From Branchiostoma floridae (taxonomy: Eukaryota; Chordata; Leptocardii; Amphioxiformes; Branchiostomatidae): a stretch of DNA of 60,000 bases. Shown piece after piece: positions 25,501-36,600 of the stretch (positions within the stretch are counted from its first letter, which is position 1; every line of letters starts with the position of its first letter). The position numbers were made by a program, and so were the translations under genes. The notes beneath the pieces are model-generated. The model was given only the letters and a program-made list of their open reading frames with translations, searched no databases and had not been told where the DNA came from. The stretch spans positions 10,663,601 through 10,723,600 of the forward strand of contig NC_049985.1 of NCBI RefSeq assembly GCF_000003815.2. The letters run 5' to 3'.

Positions 25501-25663
25501 AATGATTCAGCGATGTATAAAGGTCTCATTGTAAATTTCATTTTAAAGCTTTCGGTTCCTCATCACCTTTTTTTGCACTCAGGATTCTTTCCAAAAGAGG
25601 CTGTGGTCACTGTGCGAGTTCTGAGCGACCAAAGATTTGCATTTGATCTACCAGCGAATATCA

Positions 25664-25746
25664 TAGCCTGGAGTCGCTTTGGTCCGCTCCCGAAGTCGCT
25701 ATCCCGCGTATGGGGACCAAAGTGAACAAGGCTGGACTCCAGGCTA
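25664..25746. mobile_element. foldback with TAGCCTGGAGTC ends (copy 2)
   Basis: TAGCCTGGAGTC at the left is mirrored by GACTCCAGGCTA at the right, with internal TTTGGTCC and GGACCAAA also paired. Relative of 21716-21767 with a longer stem. Confidence 0.82.
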
Positions 25747-25950
25747 CGAATTTCATAGATGATTGGATTTTTTTGTGTGTTTTGTTGTCCTTTGAATCAT
25801 AACTCTACATCTTGTATTATATTCGAATCACGACACAATCTAATTTGGGTACGGTCGCTCAGGGTTCGCCGTCTAGTGAAAAGGTTTTCCAGTCACATAT
25901 TGGTGTCATTACTTTCTTTCCACCCAGTGGTGCCCTTGATATACTAGTAA

Positions 25951-26152
25951 GGCTTAGGTCACATTTCCAAACCGGGGCCCGGCCGGGATGTTTAAAGAAG
26001 TGAACATTTCAAAAGTAAACCTAGAAATATACACAAATTATGCGCATGAATCTTATGTTGACATTTTATGTATTTTGATGTCTTCTATATCATTCTTTTC
26101 CCTCCCGAAAGTTGCACGACCGGGCCCCGGTTTAGAAATGTGACCCAAGCCT
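25951..26152. mobile_element. MITE with GGCTTAGGTCACATTTC ends
   Basis: Inverted repeats of about 35 bases: GGCTTAGGTCACATTTCC then AAACCGGGGCCCGG on the left, and CCGGGCCCCGGTTTAGAAAT then GTGACCCAAGCC on the right. TAA occurs outside both ends and may be the target duplication. The interior is AT-rich and non-coding. Confidence 0.85.
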
Positions 26153-26159
26153 AAGTTGA

Positions 26160-26660
26160 AGCGATTGAGTACGGCACTGATGTGTGTATTTTGCTGTATA
26201 TTAAAACTAAAGCTTTTGCATGTTCCAAGCGTATATATGTAGACGAGTTTTTGTTGGTGTGAAATGTCTTCGAGGTTTAGCAATAAACACGTAATGTTAA
26301 AGTATCGGCCCCGTAAGTGATTATGTTCTGATTTGACATCTATGATGAGTTATGAGTGTTCCACGCCACTGTACATGTGTGTATTTTGCTGCGTGTTGAT
26401 AGAAAAAATGCCTTTAGATCAAGATTATAGTTAGCACAAGTTTTTGACGACAGTTTTTGTCGTTACAAGAGCAACTCTTGACCTGGCTTTCCAGTCAAGT
26501 CATATGTTCTGACATGATAGCTTATGCATTTTGAATTGTTCACGCTACTGTAGGTATGTTTATTTTGATGTATTTTAAAAGACAAAAAGACATAAGTTAA
26601 AGATTATATGCAGAACAAGTTTTTGACGAAATGTATTTGTGTATGGGGTAATGACACGAA
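26160..26660. repeat. decayed tandem repeat, period about 190-210 bp
   Basis: Three diverged units share, in order, a CACTG(TAC)ATGTGTGTATTTTG-like stretch, an ATTTTAAAA-like stretch, and ACAAGTTTTTGACGA or GACGAGTTTTTGTTG. Similarity was judged by eye; the first unit is the most eroded. Confidence 0.5.
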
Positions 26661-26841
26661 CAGGTGATGAACTGGCCTTGTACCGGAGTCATCACTTACT
26701 GATTTGATATTTTACGCGCGTTTTACACCTACCCTGAGATTACCAATCATGTTGTTATATGCGCATTGGAATATTTTGAAGGCCGGTCCATTACGTGTAT
26801 TCATCACTTAATGTGTCCGCTGATGGAAGTTTTATTTTGAT

Positions 26842-28230
26842 ATGTGTAATCGGAGAGACATGACGAGAAGATTAGGGGTGATGAAGTCGTCTATCATGTC
26901 GCCCGGGGCGCGGGCCTGTCGTGCCGAGGAGCAGGACCAGCTCCTGATGTACTCCCAAGTGGCCAAGCGTGGCGCTTCATCTATACCAGGCTATAGACGC
27001 AAAAAGAAGGTCACCAGAACGCTGACATTACGGCGTAAGTTGTGTAAGAAAGCGTCTGCGGGGGATGAGGTTCCCTTTAGCAGGCAGCCACGCGCCACAG
27101 ATGCGGCGGGCGGCTCGGTCGCATTCCTGCCGCGACCCGCCCGAGTTCCCCTCCCGCCACCTCTCCCCCTTAACCATCTGCCGTGGAAACCCACCAAGTA
27201 ATCAATCGCCCCTTTTGTCATGTAGAATATGTTGTTTTCTTATATACAAGCAGCACAAAGCCCGGCGCGCTGCTATATATTTTGGTCTATTTTCCACTCC
27301 ATTTTGGAAAATTATCTCTGCCCCCCGACAGCAGGTTGGGAGCTCGGCCGCGCCGACCGACACAATGACTTTGATCGAATAATTGTGTTTTTCGGCTCAA
27401 ACCCAATTTTATGTACCTAAAAGGCTTCGGGCGATTCATAAATGGGGTAGATTGAGGATAAAAGCGACTTTCAAAGGAAATGGGGTCCTGAAAATGTAGA
27501 GAACACGATGATAATTGAAAATTGAGTCGGGAACAAAGACGAGTAGGCAGTGGTGGCAATTAGGCTTCCACATGGGACTTTGCGAGGCGACCAGAGAACA
27601 AAGAGAAACATCCTAAACACCAAGTCCCACGGGACGATTTAACGTTTCTGACTGCTCCTGCTCGGTCATGGCTGGGACACATATCAGTCTTTACCGCGCT
27701 ATTACGGACCGGTCTTTAAATCGGCGCAGTGTCGGTGACCTGGCGCGTTTTCGTCGCTTTTTTCAATTTGTGCGTTCTGGCGGCCTTGTGTTTCTATTAT
27801 TCATGACCAGAAATTGAAAACACACTGAAGAATCATTTTGCACGACCGTGTCTGCGAAATTGAGTTATTATACGCCATTTTGCACGGCCGTGAGCTGACG
27901 GCTCCCCGGAGGAAAGAGCGCGAGTCTGTCAGGTCTTGAAACCAGCTGGCGGGGCGGCAGGGTAGGATGCACCCCACCGCGCGCCGACTGCTACTTTAGC
28001 GGGATCGGCTCAGCGGTGGCTCCGAAGGCCTTAATTGGATTGTACGTTGGCAGTATTGACTTCGATGCTGCAGCTGTGTCTGTGGTGGCTTTGTGGAATG
28101 GCGCCACGCAAAATAAGCCTCGTCCGACGGCTAGCGAAGCTTCTAGACTTCGACGCTTTTCCCCACTCTTTCTACATACATAGCGCACCTGTATGGCACC
28201 AGTCAAACGGGTCTAAGCCGGAAGTTAACC
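26842..28230. promoter_or_regulatory. GC-rich block downstream of Gsx (candidate regulatory DNA)
   Basis: GC and CpG content rise sharply here against AT-rich flanks. A plus-strand frame at 26842-27201 encodes a basic, Pro- and Arg-rich peptide with no recognised domain, so I do not call it a gene, though an exon cannot be excluded. Near 27.84-27.89 kb the 16-base phrase ATTTTGCACGRCCGTG occurs twice. A TAATTGGATTG motif lies near 28034. Regulatory function is inference from composition. Confidence 0.3.
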
Positions 28231-29520
28231 ATGAACAGCGACGCTTCCATCATTATTGTACACAGAACTAAGTATACTGAGTAGTTCAAGGCCTTAAAGC
28301 TTAAGGGATTATGAGAACACGCATTACAGGCCTTAAGTGCCAGAAATAGATTATGGTTTATATACACATACATTGTACGTACTTAAACGTGTCGCAATTT
28401 TCTGGCGACGTTTTTGTGCTTGGTAATTCTAGTTTCCGTAGAAAGACTTGATACCTTGGTTGACAACCGACATTTATTGCGGATTGGTAAGCTTGCTACA
28501 AACACGTGTCGAAAAGAATATCTAATCTGCCTCAAGGGCAGAAGGTGGTAATTCATATGTACGGCCCGGGTACGGCACAATAGCCGAGAGTAAATCCTCA
28601 CGTACAACTACATAGTCACCAACCTGCCGCGTATTACACTCAAGTATCTACACAGAAAACCTATTCAGGGATTTAATAGACTATCACAGAAGGTTCATAT
28701 CGTTGGAAATGGACTGCCAATGGATTGATTAATAGTTTTCTTCTTGTTCAGGGTCGCACTACAGGTAGGTAGGCGGGTACGGTGGGAGCGGGGCCGTACC
28801 TGGACTCACACGTACAGGTGTGACATTCAGAACCACCAGTCGGCTCACATGGACAAATGAAATGATACGTAATTGCTGACATAATTTGGGGGTACCGGTT
28901 TCTATATTCTTGTTACACGGGGTTTGTGTATGATGACTCACAGTTGGTCATATTTGGCTTGATTGATTGATGACCGCAAAAGTCAGGGCTGCTCCATAAT
29001 TCATGTACGGGGACAGGTCTCTGATGGGCGGTGTGATGTCCACATGTTTGCCGTGTGGTTATGGACGTGTAACACCATCCACTGTGACGGACTGGGGGAA
29101 CACAAACACACAATGACAGGAACAACGGATTACCCATTGTACCTGGCAGCTTTCCATGTATCGACTCATTTGTAACGGTGTTAAAGGTAAACTTTCTTTG
29201 TGGAGTTGGCCGCAGGTGTCGTAAATCAACCGACGAAGTTGGCACAGTACATTCATACCGTCATTTGATAATACATTATGTACGGCTATGCTTCGTTAGT
29301 CGGATATACATATACTAGTATCTAAGTTTTGAAAACACTCATTTATTCTGTTGTATTTCTAATGATATAAAGACAGGTACTAGGTGTTGAAAGAAGCGAG
29401 CAGAAGGCTTTAGATTCAGTGGGAGATGTGTATCAGCGGTAGAGGCAATGATGCTGCCTTAAGCCAAAGTACATGAACTATCCGAACAAAAACCACAGTT
29501 TACACAAGTTTTACAGAGCA
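28231..29520. other. intergenic DNA downstream of Gsx, no gene recognised
   Basis: No supported gene. Short open frames on both strands lack domain resemblance. An ACAGGTGTGACATTC stretch near 28815 contains a T-box-like half-site, which is common enough to be chance. Confidence 0.45.
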
Positions 29521-29524
29521 AAAC

Positions 29525-29530
29525 TTTATT
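29525..29530 (-). terminator. Gsx poly(A) signal AATAAA
   Basis: TTTATT on the plus strand gives AATAAA on the minus strand, about 245 bases past the Gsx stop. A GT-rich stretch follows. This predicts a short 3' UTR for Gsx. Confidence 0.6.
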
Positions 29531-29774
29531 CATTGAACAAGACCCTCTCCTGTAAGGCACTTCTTTTATACAGCGCTTGTCATTTTAAGCCAACAGATAC
29601 ATAGAAATACAAAACAAAAGCACAAAACGCACACAACAAAATAAATACGACAACGCAAAGTAACGTACAGTGGCAAACACAGAAAGCCACTAGTCGAAAG
29701 TACAGATCGCTAAACTACATTTTGCTGATAGTCTTTGTGATAAGAAAGTATGAAAGAAATCTTAAGAGTCCGGA

Positions 29775-32700
29775 CTAGTTGACGTCTACGTCAGTCCCTG
29801 TGGAGGCGCTTGTCTGCGCGTTCTCATCGCTGTGACACTGCGCATGCTCCTCCGTGACGCTGTGTCCGCTGGGCCTTCTGGTGACGCATGCGCGGTGCTG
29901 CTGACAGTGGCAGGAGTCACGTGACCCGCTGGCGGCGCGCGCCTCCTTCTTGTGCTTGACCCTGCGGTTCTGGAACCAGATCTTCACCTGCTTCTCGCTC
30001 AAGTTCAAGAACGTGGCGATCTCGATCCTGCGCAGGCGCGATAGGTACATGTTGGAGGCGAACTCCCGCTCCAGTTCCAGGAGCTGCGTGCTGGAGAAGG
30101 CTGTGCGCATGCGTCGGCTGTCTCGGGGTAGACCATCTGATGCCACTCCTGAAAGATATGAATAGATGTCAGGCTTTCATTTTGAACTTCAGCTTCATAT
30201 TACGTATTAGATACATAAAGACCAACCAGACGGAAATCGTTGAGCGACGGTTGAGTGACAATAATTGTCTTTGTGTGACCCTTGATTTTACAATTGAAAT
30301 ATGATAAACGACGCAAAAGTATTATTTAAAAGGCAACAAATGGTACAAAGTATGAAATTCATTGAGTAAAATATTGAGTCGCTCAGTGGTCAAAGTCTCT
30401 AGTTGAAAGTGGGCACCTACTTTCTCTATTCTTCAAGCAGATGCTAGAAGGGAAATCGCAAGTCATTCGTAACCTTTTCTGACTACCGTTAGAGCGGTTG
30501 TGTGTCAGAATTGTTACGATTTGCCCCCAACATCTGCTTGGCGGTTAAGCAACCTTCTCTATGTATTTGACGTCGACAGCCGTGTTTTTTTCTGAGAATG
30601 ATATCAGCGAACGTAATTCACCAATTAAAGTTTCCAAGTCATGCCTTGTTGTGGGTGGTCGGAACACGATCCATCGTCTCAACTACATTTATATTCTGGT
30701 CAATCTCCGATCGCTCAAGGCCCCGAGACTTCGGAACCCAGATGCTTGTATGTAGGGTGTTGTGTAAATACGGGGTGATGAAGGGAGGTCCTTGTTGTGT
30801 TGTGTTGGATGGGATGGGAAGAGAGTCACCTGTTGCGGGACATACTGATGTGTAAAATGTGCCGGTGCACCGCTATCGGCTCGCCGTTCACCCCCGGGGC
30901 AGGGCCGGGCCGTTAAATCGGAATTGTACGGTAGGAGACGGCGAGTCGGCGGCGGGCAGACGGCGAAGGAGCGCCGACGGATAGATAGGAACTCTGGCCT
31001 CCCTACTACCACTAGACCCTAGCTTCCACAAAAAAGATCCCCTGTTCACAATAGAAGAGCAGCATCCATTTGCTTTGTGATGCAAGCGAATGATGCATGC
31101 TTGTCTTTACAAAAATGCAGAACAAAGAAAAGCTTCTTCTTTGAGAGGTTACCGTTCAATACAAACATCACAAATTCGAATTTTGATCATAAGCTTTAGT
31201 TACGTTTTCATCTTGCAATTTGTTGGCTAGCATGTACAGATTGCGACAATGTTTTGATGGCTTAGGAGGCAAATGATTTTGAACACGGAAGATAACAAAA
31301 CGCAGATGTAATCAGATAAAGGCAAAAAAAGCCACAAGAGAAGCTGCAATATCATAACTGCTGCTCTAGATCTAGTACGTCTGAGAAGTCTGAAACATGC
31401 TCTGATACCCATAGGTAACGGTGACCTCTCAACAAAGAAGACAATGTACTTTCTCTTTGTCTCACATTAGCAGGTATAATCCGCTTACACCACAGCAAAT
31501 GGAAAGCATCTTCTATTGTGGACAAGAGATGCTTATTTGCTGAAGATGACTCCGAAGTAATTAAGGGTCAATTAGCTACTGATGATGACCCGTGAGTATC
31601 TTGTCTTTCAATCCAATGAAAACAAAGAGCCGCACCACCTATGGATGTTGAAAGACCACGTATTGAAAACCAATGTCTGGTGAACACAAAGCTCCGCCTG
31701 TTCATATTGTGAAAAAATAATTTCGGTCTCGTGTAATGTTTATTTGAGGTTGTAAAAATGTCAGCGCATGTTCGGTATGATATATCTGGTATTGTCATGC
31801 TTTACGACTTTGGCTGTCAGGCTAGATCTGAATTACATGTATCTACTCCCAAAAATCTGTGGCAAAAATGGTCTGTCCTTGAGCATCAAACAATATAAGG
31901 GATACCGATCCAAATCATGCAAGCTTTTTGTTGATGTAGTTTCGTCTGCTTGAAAAAAAAAGATAAGTGTAGAATTTGAAATATAGATCTGGCGTTACGT
32001 TGTGTTATTGAGCGTTCGTCGATATGGCAGCGGATTGTTCATAGCTTTAGCTTGGTATATTTGTTGGCAGCAGGCCAGAACGGTAAGCAGTACGTACGTA
32101 TACATGCCAGCTTCGATCTCCGAGGACAAAGACATGTGGCTGACACTCGACGAACACGACTGGGCCATGCACAAAACTTTCATTCTTCTGTTTTTGAACA
32201 TCATAGACACAAATGGTTACGAGTTAAGTAACTTTTGATGTGTTTGTTTTTCTTTCAAGTACTGGTTACTTTCAAAGAGTATTTATATATCGTTGATTTC
32301 TCTATCTGTGATTTTCAGTATTGAACTTAGTGTACTTGGTAATGCTTTTAGCAGCACGCTTACAATTGGGATCATAAAAAGAATATATGAAAATGTTATA
32401 ATAAAAATAGATATAAATGTAATCAATGTTAGTGGATTTTTAAAGAAAACTATGAAATTAAGTTTTGCGTTTCTTTCCCCTCGAAATCAGTCCAAGTATA
32501 TGAACGAGACTAGCAGAAAAATAGCTATGATATAATTCATACATACTTTGGCTTTCTCATCAAATGATTTAAAAAAAGAATCAATGGTTTTAGATAAGAA
32601 CGTCTGAAGAAGAAGAACAATTGGAAACTTGAAGTCCGTCCAGGCATGTGGAGGTAGCGATAACAGCCCGGACCATGGCGATATCGGTAATTGCACCATA

Positions 32701-33294
32701 TTGTAGCATTCGCGCTAACAAAGCGAGACCGTCCGACACAATGCTTCCCCGCGAACTAGACCATAACCACACAAACACCACTAATGTCACGCTCCGCAAT
32801 GCAAAAATGGCAATTTTCTGCCAGAAACAGTTACTGACTTTAGATTTATTTCTAAGACTCGAACAATGGGTTTTCAATATATTTTCAGAACGAAAATGTA
32901 GAAAAACATCTCTGTACTTACCAGAGGGGAAAGGTAGGCTGAGAAAGGCTGATGTGGCCGGTGTGTGATGCCTGGAGATGGCGTAGGAGATGCCTTGTAG
33001 TGCGGGGGTGGGCATAGTGGTGGGCAGGTTGGACGCGAAGGAAGGCACGGTGGTGGGCACGGATGTTCTCGGCACGCCAAAGTGGCTGTGTCCTGTCGTC
33101 GGGGGGCTGGTGGTCGCCTGTACACACAGGAGACACTGTCCGAAGATCGCCGCGTCCTTCCGCGGGTACAGCCCGAGCTGGGCCGCCGTCAGCGGGCTGA
33201 GGGGGCCTCGGTGCCCGACGCACGCCGTCGCTTGAGTCGACTTCGGTGACATGTCCCTTTGAATAAGTGAATCCACGAGGAAAGATCGCGACAT
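29775..33294 (-). CDS. Gsx: ParaHox homeobox protein Gsx
   Basis: Gsx (Gsh/ind class) homeodomain transcription factor; patterns the forebrain and neural tube in other animals (family knowledge). Two exons: exon 1 33294-32922, exon 2 30148-29775. Donor GTAAGT and acceptor CTTTCAG join in phase 1 through a Gly codon, giving 248 residues. The N-terminus [11 protein letters not shown] is the diagnostic Gsx start (a SNAG/eh1-like repressor motif), which fixes the ATG. The homeodomain spans residues about 135-194 with [20 protein letters not shown] and [14 protein letters not shown], including Gln50 and Asn51. It is near-identical to vertebrate GSX, with Phe for Tyr in IATFLNL. The tail after the homeodomain is Cys/His-containing and ends DVDVN. 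A TATA box lies 115-120 bases upstream. It sits upstream of Xlox in the same orientation, the canonical ParaHox order. Confidence 0.96.
30149..32921 (-). other. Gsx intron
   Basis: Contains one MITE (30430-30554) and otherwise AT-rich DNA. The frame of exon 1 stays open for about 110 codons beyond the donor, down to TAA at 32590-32592. No other gene is seen. Confidence 0.85.
30430..30554. mobile_element. MITE in Gsx intron, 8-bp target duplication
   Basis: The ends carry CAAGCAGATGYTRGRRG and its complement, then AAATCG and CGATTT further in. TTCTCTAT flanks both sides (30422-30429 and 30555-30562). An 8-base duplication suits a hAT-type element. The CAAGCAGAT core is shared with the element at 23747-23925. 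Confidence 0.8.
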
Positions 33295-33407
33295 CGTGTG
33301 AGAAAATACGAAGAGAGCCCTTGCCAATGAAAAAAAAGAAATCACTAACACGAAGTGCACCCACGAGGTTTAAAACACGGAATAACAAAGTTTCAGTTCT
33401 TGCCACG

Positions 33408-33415
33408 CTTTTATA
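33408..33415 (-). promoter_or_regulatory. Gsx TATA box (TATAAAAG)
   Basis: TATAAAAG on the minus strand, 115-120 bases upstream of the Gsx ATG, predicts a start near 33380 and a 5' UTR of about 85 bases. A palindromic CACGTG E-box lies just upstream at 33437-33442. No ATG occurs between the predicted start site and the Gsx ATG. Confidence 0.6.
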
Positions 33416-33615
33416 CCTGCTCGGACCTTTACTGCTCACGTGGACTTCACAAAGGCGTTCGACGCGACGTATCTCTTCATTCGGTGCTGCATACAATTAA
33501 CGTCACCCAACGAAAGCAATAGAGGCCCCCTCTATACAAGGGACATCTGATCCCTGAAAGGTTTCCTGGGTGCTATACAGGCCCGACGGTATTGTCTCCG
33601 CCTCATGTGCGCACA

Positions 33616-36600
33616 ATGTTACGTCGATTGGCGAGGATTTCATCCAGTAGGAGTGAGGACGGCACGCGCTGTGGAGGGCACGGCGACACCACCCGGAGTT
33701 CTAGGGCACTGCCTTCTGACCTCACCTCACGGAATTATAGACTCTACGCCAGCCAAGGCGTCTTGAAGGGGAGCCACGCGGTTTATAGACTTCGCGCCAA
33801 AACCGCAGACTTCATCAAAGCCTACCTTAGTGATTATCATTTATACTTGGAAGACATCGTTTCACGGTCTAACGAGCATGAATGGCAGGAGAAGGTAAAC
33901 AACGGGCAGGGGCGGTTTTGTTGACGCGCAGGCGCGGTAATCGTGTTTGTAAGGGGTAGACCTTTTCTTTTGGCTTGTCTGTTTGGGGGCAAATTTTCTT
34001 CTCTTTTGTAGAGTATAGACTTAGAGATGCATATATACATTATCACTGATCTCTACGAGACTACTTGGGTTCAGGGGAAAATCGTGCAAAAATGTTGAAT
34101 TTGTTGAAGGAATTCGCTAAACCACTTTGCCACCATACAACTCTAGATATACAGCATGATCATCAGCTGTGGCAACTTATTCTGCCAATTGCAATTTTAC
34201 CAGCAACTCAAGAAGTCTGATAGAGACTAGTAGATAACAATGTTTTAGATTGCGACGTCGTCCAAAAACCTTTCCTTTGTCAATATTTCGTTCGAACGAA
34301 TTTTTAGCAAGGTACTAGTGATAGTAAATTGTATCAAGCCATCGTGACTTATACACGCAATTTATGTATGAAAATGATATCATGTCAACTATGATATCAT
34401 GTCGCCATGTTTAGGGCAACGAAACTTAAAGCATGTTTGTCTCTTTCTGTCTTAAGTTCCATCTTTAGAAATGGGTACCAGCCAATTTGATCGGGACACA
34501 CAAATTCGTTTGTTTCACTCGATAGCTTCTTTGTTCAGGGTACATAATAGACATCATCGCCATAATGAAGTCTTTATATGTTTTTCTGTGAAGACTGTTT
34601 TAGTTGACAAAAAGATCTGCGGAAACGGACGAAATGGTGTCTTCACAAAATAAAGAAGAAATTCATCAAGGTTACTTAAAAGAACTTAGAGTAGATGTAT
34701 ACACGAAAGGACATGGCAAGACTTTGTTGTTGTTTTTCAGTGTGGTAACATAATAGATGACACAGAAGACAGCCTATTCTATATTGGAAACAAATGCATT
34801 CTACAAATGCATTCTATATTGGAAACAAAGACGTGGTTCAATTTTTGTATTCTTATTCTGGCTACGTTGTATGCTGCGTTCTTGGTCCACAATAATGCGA
34901 AAAAGAGCTAGGGAAAAATTAACACAACATGCGAGAGAAAACGTGTTTAAATTTGCCTTTAGTATATCCCGAGGCTGCAACAAGGCCAATGCATATGAGG
35001 ATGAAATTGACCACAATTCATTGAAGATGTAGCATTCTTTAAGAAAAAAGGCAAACATCCGACACAAATCAATTACCTTGGTGTTAAATGTACCGACACT
35101 AAGTAACCCTTTGTCTTTGATATTGTCTGATGATGTGCACAGCGCGCGTTACCGTTCGCCCCTTGTTAAAAGGCGGCATTATAAATTATACCCACACACG
35201 TGCCATCCATCTTTCCGTGTTGTTTGTGTCCTTTTGTTTTCCGTTTGGACCGTAGCGAGGCTAACGATCCGTTGGTAGGGTAGACGGCACTTAAACAGGA
35301 AAGAGAGCACAGATAAATGCGATCCTGTGATCTCAGTTTGATTGATTTACAGACTGTGGGGGTAGATTTAAGTAATTATTCTCTCCAGACCTTTGATGCA
35401 GTTGTTGTCTCTGGTCAGAAGATGATCTAGATCATTAACCTGAATGACACTTGTAGATTACGAGATGAAGTTAATTTACGGACTTGCTCGCTCAATGTAA
35501 GTGTTCTGGGACTACCGCTTTGTTTTTATTCCCGTATTGACGTGGATTTTGTGTTGTTCGTCTTTGCTCTCGTCTGTTTTAATTGCAAGCAAAGTGGTGA
35601 ACGATTCGTGGGCACGTGCAAGATAGCAGTGGAAAACAGTCATCCAGTTGTGGCAGTGTGTATACTCCTACTTGCAAACGGGAGAATTTTGTAGGGGAAG
35701 TTTGTCAGGTGTTTCCTTGAGCCCAATTTGACTAGAGCACTGCGGCACGTACAGAGAATCAAGACTACCTTTCGTTGGATGTAAGTAACGAATAAAATAT
35801 GATGGTTTATCGACAAATTGCAGATTTTTTACACTATCTTTTTTACTTTGTGCTTGCCTATTTCAGGAAGGACACTTTCGTAATAGAATTGACGACAATG
35901 CCATTTTGTAATAGAGTCGAAGACAATGCCATATTGTAATTTTAGAAACGAAAAAGGTCGCTTAACACAAAGACATGAAACAGATATATTCTTCTAAAAG
36001 AAGCTACAAGAAATGCTTCATGCTCATCAATATAGCTGTCCTGACAAGTGACACAATCGGGCGCCGTCCTCCTCAAAATCCCATCTTCTTTCCTCGTCAA
36101 GTAGTAATTATAGCGTACAGGGGGAGGGGTGGGCGTGGGGTGTCTACACAAATAGTGGAAATAATTGTCATGATTAAAGTTACTCTATGACTTTTTTCTG
36201 CAAACATGTATACTTCGCTTTTACCGTCTACTGCACATAGCCATATATTACAACAAGAGGACAGTGGTTGTAGTGCTGAAATCGTTCAAGGGAGGCGGAG
36301 CATTGTTTGACGCGAGATTCTCCCATGGAAAAGCCGAGGCAGAAAAAAGGGGAAACACAGGACGTCGTGCTGAGACAATGAGACATACGTATGTTTCTAC
36401 TACACCGAGATCCTCCGCCCTGTAATCTCTAACAAACCGGGAGTGAGCATCACCTGTCCCGAGGCGCCGAAGGTGTCTCGCTACACGGAGATCATAGATA
36501 AGGACGACCCGTTCCCATGGAAGGAAGAAGCCTTGTCCAGGCGAAGTCACTCAGAGGTAAAATCGGTGAGTTGCTATGGTTACCGATTTCACGGTTTAAC

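Noticed and set aside
26842-27201. 119-codon plus-strand ORF in the GC-rich block
   Set aside because: Basic, Pro- and Arg-rich composition follows from high GC; no domain or convincing splice sites. Kept only as part of a candidate regulatory block.
33295-33360. N-terminal extension of Gsx by 22 hydrophobic residues
   Set aside because: The apparent start at 33360 is GTG, not ATG. The ATG at 33294 opens the diagnostic MSRSF sequence and is the first ATG after the predicted transcription start.
32874-33496. Overlapping minus-strand ORFs around Gsx exon 1
   Set aside because: Out-of-frame shadows rich in Pro, Arg and His; the true frame is fixed by MSRSF and by splicing to the homeodomain exon.
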